A DNA stretch of 64,000 nucleotides. Source: AWTP1-13 sp963832445. GTDB lineage: Bacteria; Pseudomonadota; Alphaproteobacteria; Rhizobiales; Hyphomicrobiaceae. The stretch covers positions 186,001 to 250,000 of the forward strand of contig CAWHUM010000026.1 of the NCBI GenBank assembly GCA_963832445.1, in the 5' to 3' direction. The first letter of the stretch is position 1, and each line of letters opens with the position of its first letter. Positions 9,059 to 17,558 of this stretch are shown here, in pieces. Position numbers and translations under genes: made by a program. The notes beneath the pieces were generated by a model. It saw only the letters and a list, made by a program, of their open reading frames with translations. It was not told where the DNA came from and ran no database searches.

Positions 9059-10534
9059 ATGGGCGAATCCGCAACAGGAGCCAAGAACCTCATCAAGGGT
9101 GCCACCGGCGATTGGGAGGTGGTCATCGGTCTCGAGGTGCACGCGCAGGTTGCCTCGAAGGCCAAGCTGTTTTCGGGGGCCTCGACCGAATTCGGCGGCG
9201 AGCCCAACAGCCACGTCTCGCTGGTGGACGCGGCCATGCCCGGCATGCTGCCGGTGATCAACGAGGAGTGCATCGCCCAGGCCGTGCGCTCGGGGCTGGG
9301 CCTGAGTGCGCAGATCAACCTCGTGTCGGTGTTCGACCGCAAGAACTACTTCTATCCGGACCTGCCCCAGGGCTACCAAATCAGCCAGTACAAGCAGCCG
9401 ATCGTCGGCGAGGGCGAGGTGGAAGTTGACGTCGACGGCGAGAGCGTCAGGGTTGGCATCGAGCGGCTGCATCTGGAGCAGGACGCCGGCAAATCGATCC
9501 ACGATCAGCACGCCGAATACTCCTACGTCGACCTCAATCGCTCGGGCGTGGCGCTGATGGAGATCGTATCCAAGCCCGACCTGCGCTCGGCCAAGCAGGC
9601 GCAGGCCTACGTCTCCAAGCTGCGCACGATCCTGCGCTATCTCGGCACCTGCGACGGCGACATGGAGAAGGGCAACCTGCGCGCCGACGTCAACGTGTCG
9701 GTGCGCCGGGCGGGCGAGACGAAGTTCGGCACCCGCTGCGAAATAAAGAATGTCAATTCGATCCGCTTCATCGGCCAGGCGGCCGACTACGAGGCGCGCC
9801 GGCAAATCGACCTCATCGAGGACGGTGGCACCGTCGAGCAGGAGACGCGCCTGTTCGATTCCGCCAAGGGCGAGACGCGTTCCATGCGCTCCAAGGAGGA
9901 GGCGCACGACTACCGCTACTTCCCCGATCCCGACCTCCTGCCCTTGGAGCTGACTCGGGACTATGTCGAAGGGCTGAAGAAGGGTCTGCCCGAGCTGCCC
10001 GACGCCAAGCGCTCGCGCTTCGTGAAAGAGTATGCCCTGTCCGCCTACGATGCCGGCGTGCTGACGGCCGAGCGCGAGTCGGCCGACTTCTTTGAGGCGG
10101 TGGCCAAGGGGCGCGATGGGAAGATCGCCGCCAACTGGGTCATCAACGAGCTGTTCGGCCGCCTCAACAAGGAAGGCCTGGGAATAGAGCACTCGCCCAT
10201 CTCGGCGGTCCAACTTGGCGGCATCATCGACCTCATCGCCTCTGGTGCCATCTCCGGCAAGATCGCCAAGGACGTGTTCGAGATCGTGTGGAGCGCGGGC
10301 GGCGACCCGGCGGAGCTCGTGGAGAAGCGCGGGATGAAGCAGGTGACTGACACCGGCGCGATCGAGAAGGCTGTCGATGCAATCATCGCCGCCAACCCGG
10401 ACAAGGTCGCCGACGCCAAGGCCAATCCGAAGGTAATCGGCTGGTTCGTCGGCCAGGTGATGAAAGCGACCGGCGGCAAGGCCAACCCGCAGGCCGTCAA
10501 CGAGATCCTGAAGAAGAAGCTGGGGCTCGCGTGA
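9059..10534 (+). CDS. gatB: Aspartyl/glutamyl-tRNA(Asn/Gln) amidotransferase subunit B
   Basis: GatB is the kinase/transamidase subunit of the GatCAB complex. It turns Glu-tRNA(Gln) and Asp-tRNA(Asn) into the correctly amidated tRNAs. The 491-aa product begins its core with the family signature VVIGLEVHAQ (about 22-31). DLPQGYQISQY, DLNRSGVALMEIV and the YRYFPDPDLLPLEL block follow. The C-terminal helical and YqeY-like tail ends in KKKLGLA. It is full length. gatC and gatA, often adjacent in this group, are not next to it here. The divergent neighbour is the peptide ABC operon. Its stop overlaps the next gene's GTG start. Confidence 0.98.
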   Translation: MGESATGAKNLIKGATGDWEVVIGLEVHAQVASKAKLFSGASTEFGGEPNSHVSLVDAAMPGMLPVINEECIAQAVRSGLGLSAQINLVSVFDRKNYFYPDLPQGYQISQYKQPIVGEGEVEVDVDGESVRVGIERLHLEQDAGKSIHDQHAEYSYVDLNRSGVALMEIVSKPDLRSAKQAQAYVSKLRTILRYLGTCDGDMEKGNLRADVNVSVRRAGETKFGTRCEIKNVNSIRFIGQAADYEARRQIDLIEDGGTVEQETRLFDSAKGETRSMRSKEEAHDYRYFPDPDLLPLELTRDYVEGLKKGLPELPDAKRSRFVKEYALSAYDAGVLTAERESADFFEAVAKGRDGKIAANWVINELFGRLNKEGLGIEHSPISAVQLGGIIDLIASGAISGKIAKDVFEIVWSAGGDPAELVEKRGMKQVTDTGAIEKAVDAIIAANPDKVADAKANPKVIGWFVGQVMKATGGKANPQAVNEILKKKLGLA

Positions 10535-10908
10535 GAACCAGCGCGACCGGGCTTTATCCCTTCGTGCCCTCGGGAGCGGACTTCAAGCTGGCGCTTGCCT
10601 TTTTCGCCGAGCTCGGCTTCGACAAGGCGTGGGAGCACGACGGCCTTGCCGGCCTGCGCCACGGCGGCGCCTATTTCATCCTCCAGAGCATCGACGTGCC
10701 GGAATGGCAGAAGAACCAGATGCTCACCATCGAGGTGGAGGACCTCGACGCTTACTGGGCCGAGCTCGAGCCCAAGGGGCTGCCGGCCAGATTCGCCGGC
10801 GTCCGATTGAAGCCACCTACCGATTTCCCGTGGGGCCGGGAGATCCACATCGTCGATCCGGGCGGCGTCTGTTGGCACGTGCGGCAGGCGGCGAGGCCCG
10901 CCGCCTGA
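10531..10908 (+). CDS. VOC (glyoxalase/bleomycin-resistance) superfamily protein
   Basis: This is a 125-aa vicinal-oxygen-chelate fold protein. The visible features are the first beta-alpha-beta module with FAELGFDKAW, the paired strands around FILQ and MLTIEVEDLDAYW, and the C-terminal IHIVDPGGVCWHV, the usual VOC ending with a metal-ligand region. The start is a GTG whose last two bases are part of the gatB stop codon, so it is translationally coupled to gatB. The family includes glyoxalases, dioxygenases and drug-binding proteins. Nothing here fixes the substrate. Confidence 0.88.
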   Translation: MRTSATGLYPFVPSGADFKLALAFFAELGFDKAWEHDGLAGLRHGGAYFILQSIDVPEWQKNQMLTIEVEDLDAYWAELEPKGLPARFAGVRLKPPTDFPWGREIHIVDPGGVCWHVRQAARPAA

Positions 10909-10942
10909 TTACGGCCGCGCGCCAGTGTGCTAATGTGCGGCC

Positions 10943-11506
10943 ATGAACATCGCTCTTCCCCGTCGGCTGACCGTCGATCAATTCCTGGCCTGGGCCGTGC
11001 GCCAGCCCGAGGGGAAATTCGAGCTGGTCGATGGCGTGGTCATCATGCAGCAGGCGCAGAAGTGGGGCCACTCCAAGGTCAAGCTCGAAGTGGCCCTTGT
11101 TCTTCGGGAGGCCATCAAGAAGGCGAGCGCGCCTTGCTATGTCGCCTCCGATGGCCCGACGGTGCGCATCGCCAAGGACAAGGCATTCGTTCCTGATGCG
11201 CTGGTGGCGCCGCTGCCCGAGCCCCGATGGGAAAGCCTGGAGGTTACCGATCCCGTCATCGTCGTCGAGGTGTTGTCGCCCTCGACGGCGCGCATGGACG
11301 AGAAGACCAAGCTCGAAGGCTACTTCAGGGTGCCAAGCGTGCGGCACTACCTGATCGTCGACCCGGACAACCGCACGATTGTCCACCACAAGCGCGGGCG
11401 CGGCGGAGCCATCAGGTCGCGTGTCGTCCGCAAGGGCGCGTTCCGCTTGAATCCTCCGGGCATCGAGATCGCCCTTACCGACGTCTTCGGGCCCGCCCGC
11501 GCATGA
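10943..11506 (+). CDS. Uma2 family (DUF820) putative endonuclease
   Basis: This 187-aa protein has the Uma2/DUF820 fold, a PD-(D/E)xK-like nuclease family of unclear role that is common in cyanobacteria and some proteobacteria. Family marks are the opening RLTVDQFLAW, GKFELVDGVVI (about 25-35), the putative catalytic Asp in FVPDALV, VIVVEVLSPST and the Lys-containing MDEKTKLEGY. VRHYLIVDP follows. It starts 34 bp after the VOC gene and overlaps the LysE gene by an ATGA junction. No toxin-antitoxin partner is visible beside it. Confidence 0.9.
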   Translation: MNIALPRRLTVDQFLAWAVRQPEGKFELVDGVVIMQQAQKWGHSKVKLEVALVLREAIKKASAPCYVASDGPTVRIAKDKAFVPDALVAPLPEPRWESLEVTDPVIVVEVLSPSTARMDEKTKLEGYFRVPSVRHYLIVDPDNRTIVHHKRGRGGAIRSRVVRKGAFRLNPPGIEIALTDVFGPARA

Positions 11507-12120
11507 TGGACCTCACCTCGCTCCTAGTCTTCACCGGCGCGCTGTTCGTCGCCGCCGCCTCGCCGGGCCCCGGGATCGCGGCCATCGTCGCGCGGGTGCT
11601 CGGGCGCGGCATGAACGGCGCCATTGCCTTCACAGCGGGCGTTGCACTGGGCGACGTGGTGTGGCTGACGTTCGCGATCCTCGGCCTCGCCGTGGTGGCG
11701 CAGACCTTCCAGGGCGTGTTCCTCGCGATCAAGTACGCGGGCGCCGCCTACCTGCTCTATCTGGCCTGGAAGCTGTGGACCGCCCCTGTCGCCGCCCGCG
11801 ACGTGGCGCCCGACACTTCGGACGTGAAGCGTGCGCGCCTGTTCTTCGCGGGGCTCGCCGTGACGCTCGGCAACCCCAAGGTGATGGTGTTCTACCTGGC
11901 GCTGCTGCCCAACATCATCGACCTCAAGACCGTGACCGTATGGGGCTGGCTGGAGCTGTCGCTGGTCGTGCTTGGCGTGCTGGCGGTCGTGTTCGGCAGC
12001 TACGTGGTGCTCGCCGCGCGCACGCGCCGCCTGTTCACCAGCCGGCGCGCCATGCGCATGGTGAACCGCGGCACCGGCGTCGTGATGGCCTCGGCCGCGG
12101 CCGCGATCGCGGCGAAGTAG
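11503..12120 (+). CDS. LysE/RhtB family amino-acid exporter
   Basis: This is an inner-membrane exporter of 205 aa with about six hydrophobic helices. The family signature SPGPGIAAIV lies near residues 19-28. The loop region with KYAGAAYLLYLAWKLW and the LGNPKVMVFYLALLP motif are typical. It starts inside the Uma2 stop (ATGA), so it is the fourth gene of the gatB run. An ATG directly following the first is an alternative start. It ends immediately next to the stop of a convergent small gene, with no base between them. The exported amino acid cannot be predicted. Confidence 0.93.
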   Translation: MMDLTSLLVFTGALFVAAASPGPGIAAIVARVLGRGMNGAIAFTAGVALGDVVWLTFAILGLAVVAQTFQGVFLAIKYAGAAYLLYLAWKLWTAPVAARDVAPDTSDVKRARLFFAGLAVTLGNPKVMVFYLALLPNIIDLKTVTVWGWLELSLVVLGVLAVVFGSYVVLAARTRRLFTSRRAMRMVNRGTGVVMASAAAAIAAK

Positions 12121-12294
12121 CTAGGCGGAAGCCTGCGCCTTGGCCTTGGCGGCGCGCGCCTTGCCGGCCATCTTCTTCAAGCGGCGCCGGGCGCCCAAGG
12201 TGTTGCCCATGATGCGCGTCGCTTTCTTGCGCGGCGCCGCCCTGCGCGCCTTCTTCTTCTGCTTCTCGATATTGCGCTCGGAACGGACGGTCAT
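12121..12294 (-). CDS. Small basic Lys/Arg/Ala-rich protein (57 aa), unknown function
   Basis: A short reading frame encodes 57 residues starting MTVRSERNIEKQKKKAR and ending AKAKAQASA. About 40% of the residues are Lys or Arg, and Ala is common, giving a very basic, probably helical peptide like small nucleic-acid-binding proteins. It has no membrane segment or signal peptide. The stop codon abuts the stop of the convergent LysE gene with no gap. It is below usual length cut-offs and easily missed. The steady Lys/Arg codons suggest coding, but low-complexity GC-rich DNA can imitate this. I do not recognise a named family. Confidence 0.6.
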   Translation of the reverse strand: MTVRSERNIEKQKKKARRAAPRKKATRIMGNTLGARRRLKKMAGKARAAKAKAQASA

Positions 12295-12391
12295 GTCGAA
12301 CCCCTAGGGCAGTGCCTAATGCTGGGCGCCGATCTAGGAGCTTTCCAACTCTTGCACAAGCCGAAAAGAGCGCCGGCAGAGGCGAAGCGGG

Positions 12392-13783
12392 CTAGCGTGC
12401 GTGCTCGATCGGCCAGACGCGCAACGGCATGCCGCCCTTGGGTCGAAGCGTCACGCGGCTCAAGGGCTCGGGCGCATGCCGGCCATCCCACTCGAAATCC
12501 GCGCGCCGCACCAGGGTGGCAAGAATGGCGACCGCCTCCATCATTGCGAACGACGCACCGATGCAGGTACGGGCGCCAAACCCGAACGGCATGTATTGCG
12601 TTCGCGCGTACTTGGCCTTGCGCTCGGGCATGAACCTCTCGGGATCGAAGCGGCCGGGGTCGTCCCACAGCTTGGTGTGGCGATGCAGACCGTAGATGGG
12701 AATCATAATCAATGCGCCACGGGGAAGGCTCTTGCCCCCGAGCTCCGTGGCGGCGGCGGTCTGCCGCGTCATGACGGGTGCGGGGGGATAGAGGCGCATC
12801 GCCTCTTCCAGGACGGCGCGCGTTACAACCAGGCGATCGATGTGGGCTGCGCCGATTGGTGCCTCGGCGGCGACGTCGCGCACCTCGCGCCGGATGCGCT
12901 GCTGCCACTCGGGCGCACGGGCGATCAGATAAAGTGTCCAGGTGAGCGCCTTGGCCGTCGTCTCATGACCGGCGGCGAGGAAGGTGACGAGATTGTCGAC
13001 CAGCTGCTTGTCGGACATCGGCGCGCCGGTGTCCGGATCGCGGGCGGTGGCGAGCCTCGCCAAAAGATCATCGCCACTAATGCCCCGCGCGCGCCGCCGC
13101 GCCAGGATCGCCGCGACCGCATCCCGCAGATGTCTTCCGGCACGGCGCCGACGAAACTTTCCCGGATACCAGACCCATGACGGAAACCGCAGCATGGCGG
13201 CGGCAATGTCCCAGGAGATTGTCGAGAGCGCCTTGTCGGAGGCTTGGAGAATGGCCGCCGCTTCGGCGTCGGCGCTGCCGGCGAACATGGTTGCCGAGAT
13301 GACGCGGAATGTGGTCTCGGTCATGTCGCGATCGACGGCCTGGATGGACCCGGCCGGTGCGTCGCGCCAACGCTGCAACTGGTGCTCGGCGGCGGCGCTC
13401 ATGGCCGGCACGAGGTTGGCGAGATCTGCCGGGCGAAACAGCGGCGCGGCAGTGCGCCGCTGCCAGCGCCAGCTCGGCCCCTGCGAGGTGAGGATGCCGT
13501 CTCCCAGCGTGTTCTCGAACACCTGCTTCTCGAGCGGCGTCTTAGGAAACAGCTCGGCCCGGCTCAGCAGCACCTCTTCGATGAGCGCCGGGTCCGTCAC
13601 CCACGCGACGACGCTGCGCCCGTTGTCGTGCACGACGATGCCGTCCTGGTAAACGGCGCGCGGCAAGCTGGAGAGTGGATTGCGGACGAAGCGGAGCAGG
13701 AAGCGACGCAGCGGCAGCGGCTGCGAAGCGGGCTCCACCGTGGGCGGGTACAAACGCTGTTCTGTTCTTTCGGGTGCCAGCAT
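12392..13783 (-). CDS. Cytochrome P450
   Basis: This is a soluble bacterial P450 monooxygenase of 463 aa. The I-helix oxygen-activation motif AGHETT is at 271-276, the K-helix ExxR (EAMR) at 327-330, and the heme-binding loop FGFGARTCIG at about 400-409 with Cys407 as the thiolate ligand. PERFMPER precedes the heme loop. The C-terminal MPLRVWP is like that of CYP102/CYP4-like bacterial enzymes. No ferredoxin or reductase gene lies beside it, so it probably uses partners from elsewhere. The ATG at 13783 lacks a strong ribosome-binding site. The substrate is unknown. Confidence 0.96.
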   Translation of the reverse strand: MLAPERTEQRLYPPTVEPASQPLPLRRFLLRFVRNPLSSLPRAVYQDGIVVHDNGRSVVAWVTDPALIEEVLLSRAELFPKTPLEKQVFENTLGDGILTSQGPSWRWQRRTAAPLFRPADLANLVPAMSAAAEHQLQRWRDAPAGSIQAVDRDMTETTFRVISATMFAGSADAEAAAILQASDKALSTISWDIAAAMLRFPSWVWYPGKFRRRRAGRHLRDAVAAILARRRARGISGDDLLARLATARDPDTGAPMSDKQLVDNLVTFLAAGHETTAKALTWTLYLIARAPEWQQRIRREVRDVAAEAPIGAAHIDRLVVTRAVLEEAMRLYPPAPVMTRQTAAATELGGKSLPRGALIMIPIYGLHRHTKLWDDPGRFDPERFMPERKAKYARTQYMPFGFGARTCIGASFAMMEAVAILATLVRRADFEWDGRHAPEPLSRVTLRPKGGMPLRVWPIEHAR

Positions 13784-13844
13784 AGCCGTTCATACGGCCG
13801 GTCGACGCCAACAGTTCACACCCGAACGTAGCGCCGGTACCGCA

Positions 13845-14378
13845 TCAGGTGAAGTATTCAAACCACCACTTCATGCCAAACGCGCCCGGCGAGAGCAGCA
13901 CGAACGCCCATAGGAACGCCGATACCCAATTGGCAATTTGGAATTGCAACTGCGGCATTTGTGCGATGCCCGCCGCGATCGGCACGCTGGCGCGCAACGG
14001 CCCCGTGAAACGGGCAAGCACGATGGCCCAGGCCCCCCACTTGCGAAAGAACACACGCCCGTTCTCGATCAGGTTCGGATACTTGTTGAGGGGCCACATC
14101 TGTTGGATGCGCTCGTGATAGTGGTAGCCGAGCCAATACGAGAGCCAATCTCCGAGCGCGGCTCCCGTGGCTGCTGCCGTCACGATGATCCAGAAGTTGA
14201 GGCTGTTGGTGCCGCCGATGATGGCACCAATTCCGACCAGAATCGCCCAGAACGGCAGGATGAGAGAGACGAAAGCGAGGCTTTCGCCGAAAGCCAGGAT
14301 GAACACGACGAGAACCGCCCAATTCTGGTGCTGGGCAACAAATTCCTTCACCAGATTGGTGTATTGCGCGAATTCCAT
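13845..14378 (-). CDS. DedA family membrane protein
   Basis: This 177-aa integral membrane protein belongs to the DedA/SNARE-associated (VTT) family. The family is linked to lipid carrier recycling and membrane homeostasis. Visible marks are the re-entrant loop with FGESLAFVSLILP (about 29-41), GDWLSYWLGY, and the conserved RFTGPLRASVPIAAGI (near 120-135). The last is the functional arginine/glycine motif. ATG 14378 has AGGAG seven bases upstream, which decides the start against a longer open frame. It lies downstream of the lipoprotein gene on the same strand with about 130 bp between them. Confidence 0.93.
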   Translation of the reverse strand: MEFAQYTNLVKEFVAQHQNWAVLVVFILAFGESLAFVSLILPFWAILVGIGAIIGGTNSLNFWIIVTAAATGAALGDWLSYWLGYHYHERIQQMWPLNKYPNLIENGRVFFRKWGAWAIVLARFTGPLRASVPIAAGIAQMPQLQFQIANWVSAFLWAFVLLSPGAFGMKWWFEYFT

Positions 14379-14510
14379 GCCATTGCTCCTGGCGACAAAT
14401 CGAGCGGAGCAAGGCCCGACCGCGCCTGCGTTGTCAATGAGAACACGAGGCGCAAACTCTGGTTCTACGGAGTGAGTGGCAGCGAATTGCGCCACGCTGA
14501 ATGCTGAGCG

Positions 14511-14951
14511 CTAGGCCCGGCAGCGGCGCTTCTTCATCTCTGCGGCAAGCTCCTTGTTCACCTCCGCCGCAAACAGCGAAGCCCGTGAAATCTGTGCGGG
14601 CGAAAGACCTTGGCTGCCCTTGAGCGCCTTGGGCGCCCCCTCCGCCTCCTTGCGGCCATGGGCCAGCTGCTCGCACGTCAAGTCCGATTTCGCGGTGCGG
14701 AACGCAAAGAGCCGCACGCCTGACGCATGCGCTTGCGGCGTGGCGGTCTCCTTGACCCAGCCGCGCTCCTTGTCGGCCAGCAGTGCGTTGAGGGTCGTCT
14801 GCCGCCGCTCCACGCATTCGGGGCTGTCGTCGATGCACGACAATCCTGCCCTGTTGTCCTCCGGGCCGAACAGGCCCGTGCACGCCGAGACCATCATCGC
14901 GATGCCGGCGAACGGGGCTATCATCTTTGGTATCGGCCGGGCAGCGCGCAT
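14511..14951 (-). CDS. Hypothetical lipoprotein
   Basis: A 146-aa protein with a basic start (MRAARPIPK), a hydrophobic segment and the lipobox VSAC at about residues 21-24. It is therefore likely lipidated and anchored in the inner or outer membrane. The mature part has three further cysteines (SCID, PEC, TCEQL) and ends KKRRCRA. A ribosome-binding site AGAGGAAA precedes the ATG at 14951. The longer open frame would run across the start of the divergent oxidoreductase gene and is unlikely. No family is recognised. Confidence 0.75.
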   Translation of the reverse strand: MRAARPIPKMIAPFAGIAMMVSACTGLFGPEDNRAGLSCIDDSPECVERRQTTLNALLADKERGWVKETATPQAHASGVRLFAFRTAKSDLTCEQLAHGRKEAEGAPKALKGSQGLSPAQISRASLFAAEVNKELAAEMKKRRCRA

Positions 14952-15102
14952 GGTTTCCTCTTGAGGTTCGCTCGGTGAGCCCATAGAAGGCAGAAAAGGC
15001 GCTGAGATGCGCCTGGGACGAAAGGTAGCCGGCAGTTGGTCTTCCGGCTCACTTGGGTCGAACACTCGCCTCTTGTAAGCACGTCTGTATGGAGGAGTCA
15101 CC

Positions 15103-16074
15103 ATGGTACACGCCATCCGCATTCATCAGACCGGGGGCCCAGAAGTTCTGAAGTGGGAGAGCGTGGACGTGCCGGCGCCGGGTCCCGGACAGGTGCGCCT
15201 GAAGCAGCACGGGGTCGGTGTCAACTACATCGACGTCTATCAGCGATCGGGCCTCTACAAGATGCCCCTGCCGTTCGTCGCGGGATCCGAGGGGGCAGGC
15301 GAGGTAGTGGCGGTCGGCCCCGGCGTGACGGAGTTCAAGGTCGGCGACCGCGGTGCCTACGCAGGTGCGCTCGGGGGATACGCCGAAGAGCGGGTGATGC
15401 CTGCCGATCGTCTCGTGAAGCTGCCCGCGAGCATCGACTACAAGACAGGCGCGGCAATGATGCTGCAGGGCATGACAGTGCGCTATCTGCTGCGCCAGAC
15501 CTACAAGGTCGGTCCGGGCACCACCATGCTGCTGCACGCGGCTGCCGGCGGCATCGGCCTCATCGCGGCCCAATGGGCGCGGCATCTGGGTGCCACTATC
15601 ATCGGCACGGTGAGCTCGGCCGACAAGGCGGCTCTCGCCAAGGCGGCGGGCTGCACGCACGTCATCAACTACAAGACAGAAGACTTCGTGAAACGCACGA
15701 GGGAGCTGACCAACGGCCAAGGCGTCGATGTGGTCTACGATGCGGTCGGCAAAGACACCTATCCCGGCTCGCTCGACTGCTTGAAGCCTCTCGGGCTGTG
15801 GGTGAGCTTCGGCAATGCCTCGGGCGCCATCACCAACTTCGACTTGCTGGGTCTCTCCGCCAAGGGCTCGCTGTTTGCCACCAGGCCGACCCTCAACACC
15901 TATGTCGCAAAGCGCGAGGATCTGCTCGCCAACGCCAACGAGCTGTTCGACGTCGTGACCAAGGGGATCGTCAAGATCAACGTCAATCACACCTATCCGT
16001 TGAAAGACGCGGCGCAGGCGCATCGCGATCTGGAGGCCCGCAAGACGACTGGCTCCATCGTGCTGCTGCCCTGA
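15103..16074 (+). CDS. Quinone oxidoreductase (QOR, zinc-independent MDR family)
   Basis: This 323-aa NADPH:quinone reductase-like enzyme belongs to the medium-chain dehydrogenase/reductase superfamily. The N-terminal GroES-like domain has VGVNYIDVYQRSGLYK, the QOR family hallmark. The Rossmann nucleotide-binding motif is AAAGGIGLIAAQWA at about residues 146-159. Zinc ligands of alcohol dehydrogenases are absent, as expected for QOR. GGAGGA precedes the ATG with good spacing. The gene diverges from the lipoprotein gene. A strong inverted repeat follows its stop. Confidence 0.94.
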   Translation: MVHAIRIHQTGGPEVLKWESVDVPAPGPGQVRLKQHGVGVNYIDVYQRSGLYKMPLPFVAGSEGAGEVVAVGPGVTEFKVGDRGAYAGALGGYAEERVMPADRLVKLPASIDYKTGAAMMLQGMTVRYLLRQTYKVGPGTTMLLHAAAGGIGLIAAQWARHLGATIIGTVSSADKAALAKAAGCTHVINYKTEDFVKRTRELTNGQGVDVVYDAVGKDTYPGSLDCLKPLGLWVSFGNASGAITNFDLLGLSAKGSLFATRPTLNTYVAKREDLLANANELFDVVTKGIVKINVNHTYPLKDAAQAHRDLEARKTTGSIVLLP

Positions 16075-16092
16075 GCCGCATGCACGGCAAGC

Positions 16093-16124
16093 CTCCCGGC
16101 AACGCGGGCCAGAGTTGCCGGGAG
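16093..16124 (+). terminator. Stem-loop after quinone oxidoreductase, possible terminator
   Basis: A perfect 11-bp inverted repeat (CTCCCGGCAAC / GTTGCCGGGAG) with a 10-base loop starts 18 bases after the oxidoreductase stop. It is not followed by a T-run, so Rho-independent termination is only plausible; it could also protect the mRNA 3' end. Confidence 0.5.
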
Positions 16125-16200
16125 CCGGCTTGATCACCGCCAGCGGCGACGCCACGTTGTCGCGAACGCCAACTTCCTCGAGCTTGCAGGAACCGTCCCC

Positions 16201-16911
16201 ATGTCGCAGAAGCCGATCGAGGTCTACTACTGGCCCACGCCCAACGGGCACAAGATCACCATCATGCTGGAGGAGTGCGGGCTCCCCTACGAGATCAAGC
16301 CCGTCAACATCGGCAAGGGCGAGCAGTTCAAGCCGGAATTTCTTGCGATCTCGCCCAACAATCGCATGCCGGCGATCATCGATCCCGACGGGCCCGGCGG
16401 CAAGCCGATCTCGGTCTTCGAGTCGGGCGCCATTCTCCAGTATCTCGGCCGCAAGACCGGAAAGTTCTATCCCACGGACGAGCGCCAGCGCGTGCAAGTC
16501 GAGGAGTGGCTCTATTGGCAGATGGCAAACCTCGGTCCCAACGCCGGCAACGCCCATCACTTCCGCAATTACGCGCAGGAGAAGATCGAGTACGGCATCA
16601 ACCGCTTCACCAACGAGGTGAACCGGCTCTACGGCGTGCTCAACATCCGCCTCAAGGATCGCGAGTATCTCGCCGGCGAATACTCGATCGCCGACATGGC
16701 GAGCTACCCCTGGGTGCGCCCCTACAAGAACCAGGGCCAGGACATCGCCGAGTTTCCCCACCTCGAAAGGTGGTTCCAGCGCATGCGCGACCGCCCCGCT
16801 GTCGCCAGGGCGGTAAAGGTGGGCGAGGACCTGCGCGCGGCGGCCTACAATCTTGCCACCGACAAGGAAGCGCAGAAGATCCTATTCGGCCAGCGGGCGC
16901 GCACGGCCTGA
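16201..16911 (+). CDS. yfcG: Glutathione S-transferase, YfcG-like (nu class, disulfide-bond oxidoreductase)
   Basis: This 236-aa GST has a thioredoxin-like N-terminal domain with YYWPTPNGHKITIMLEE, almost the YfcG signature. The TPNGHK stretch forms the glutathione site, and there is no catalytic Cys. ISPNNRMPAI (cis-Pro) and SVFESGAILQYL (glutathione gamma-Glu binding) follow. The C-terminal helical domain includes the hydrophobic-staple region YLAGEYSIADMASYPWV. Such enzymes reduce disulfides using bound GSSG/GSH. It is probably its own transcription unit, as a stem-loop separates it from the upstream gene. Family confidence is high; the exact YfcG orthology is inferred from motifs. Confidence 0.92.
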   Translation: MSQKPIEVYYWPTPNGHKITIMLEECGLPYEIKPVNIGKGEQFKPEFLAISPNNRMPAIIDPDGPGGKPISVFESGAILQYLGRKTGKFYPTDERQRVQVEEWLYWQMANLGPNAGNAHHFRNYAQEKIEYGINRFTNEVNRLYGVLNIRLKDREYLAGEYSIADMASYPWVRPYKNQGQDIAEFPHLERWFQRMRDRPAVARAVKVGEDLRAAAYNLATDKEAQKILFGQRARTA

Positions 16912-17267
16912 GCTGGGCGACCCACGCGAGGGCGTGCCGGGGGCAAGGTTGCTCTCGCGTGGCCGATGCCATTCGCCTTGCTTGGTTAGCCATCGGTGCA
17001 CCAGCTTCTAAAGTTTGCCTAAGGGGCATTCCATAGCGGTCGGAATGCACCAACCTGGCATGCGCCGAGGCGGGTTGTTTACCTTGTGGCGCCTGGCGCA
17101 CGCACCCAGTTTGCTTCGATATTTACGAGATTTAATCCGACGCTTGACATGTTGAGCGGCAACGGGCGTCGCGCCAGTGCCGGCTTGCGAGCCGCGAGGT
17201 GCAGGAGCTGCTCGACAAGTCTTCGAGCCAACGAGGACGCGACGCTAACAGACGAAGGGTCGGTGTC
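16912..17267. other. Intergenic region with two inverted repeats, no gene seen
   Basis: About 356 bp between the YfcG-like gene and the Sel1-type gene. A 9-bp inverted repeat CCACGCGAG (16922-16930) / CTCGCGTGG (16954-16962) could end the GST transcript. A second repeat, GCATTCC (17026-17032) / GGAATGC (17042-17048), could be an operator or hairpin. The AT-richer stretch around 17110-17145 is the likeliest promoter area for the next gene. I see no convincing reading frame or RNA gene. Confidence 0.45.
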
Positions 17268-17537
17268 ATGGCACGATTTGAAGTGAGCCACGTCGAGACG
17301 GCGGAAGTAGCGCCCGCGGGCGGCATGCCGGATGCGCTGTTCGAGCTCGGGATGACGCACTCGGTGGGGCGCGAGGGCGCTATCGATCTCGTGGCCGCGC
17401 ACAAGTGGTTCAATCTCTCCGCATTGCGCGGCAACGAAGAAGCCAAGCGCTATCGCATGGAGATCGCGCGCGAGATGAGCAAGGCCGAGATCGCCGAGGC
17501 TCAGCGCCAGGCGCGCGAGTGGCTGAGCTGTCACTAG
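17268..17537 (+). CDS. Sel1-repeat-like small protein
   Basis: An 89-aa protein with one Sel1/TPR-like unit: ALFELGMTHSVG, then DLVAAHKWFNLSALRGNEEA, then a helical tail AEIAEAQRQAREWL. This arrangement, with the AHKWFN and ARGN-like blocks, is characteristic of a short protein widely kept in Rhizobiales. It probably mediates protein-protein contacts, but its role is not known. The ATG at 17268 fits homology; an upstream in-frame start would add a low-quality extension. It converges with the next gene, 21 bp away. Confidence 0.85.
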   Translation: MARFEVSHVETAEVAPAGGMPDALFELGMTHSVGREGAIDLVAAHKWFNLSALRGNEEAKRYRMEIAREMSKAEIAEAQRQAREWLSCH

Positions 17538-17558
17538 AGCCGGCCGCGGACGGCCACC

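Noticed and set aside
15049..16761. A 570-codon minus-strand frame opposite quinone oxidoreductase and GST
   Set aside because: Antisense shadow of two clear genes, with no recognisable protein features.
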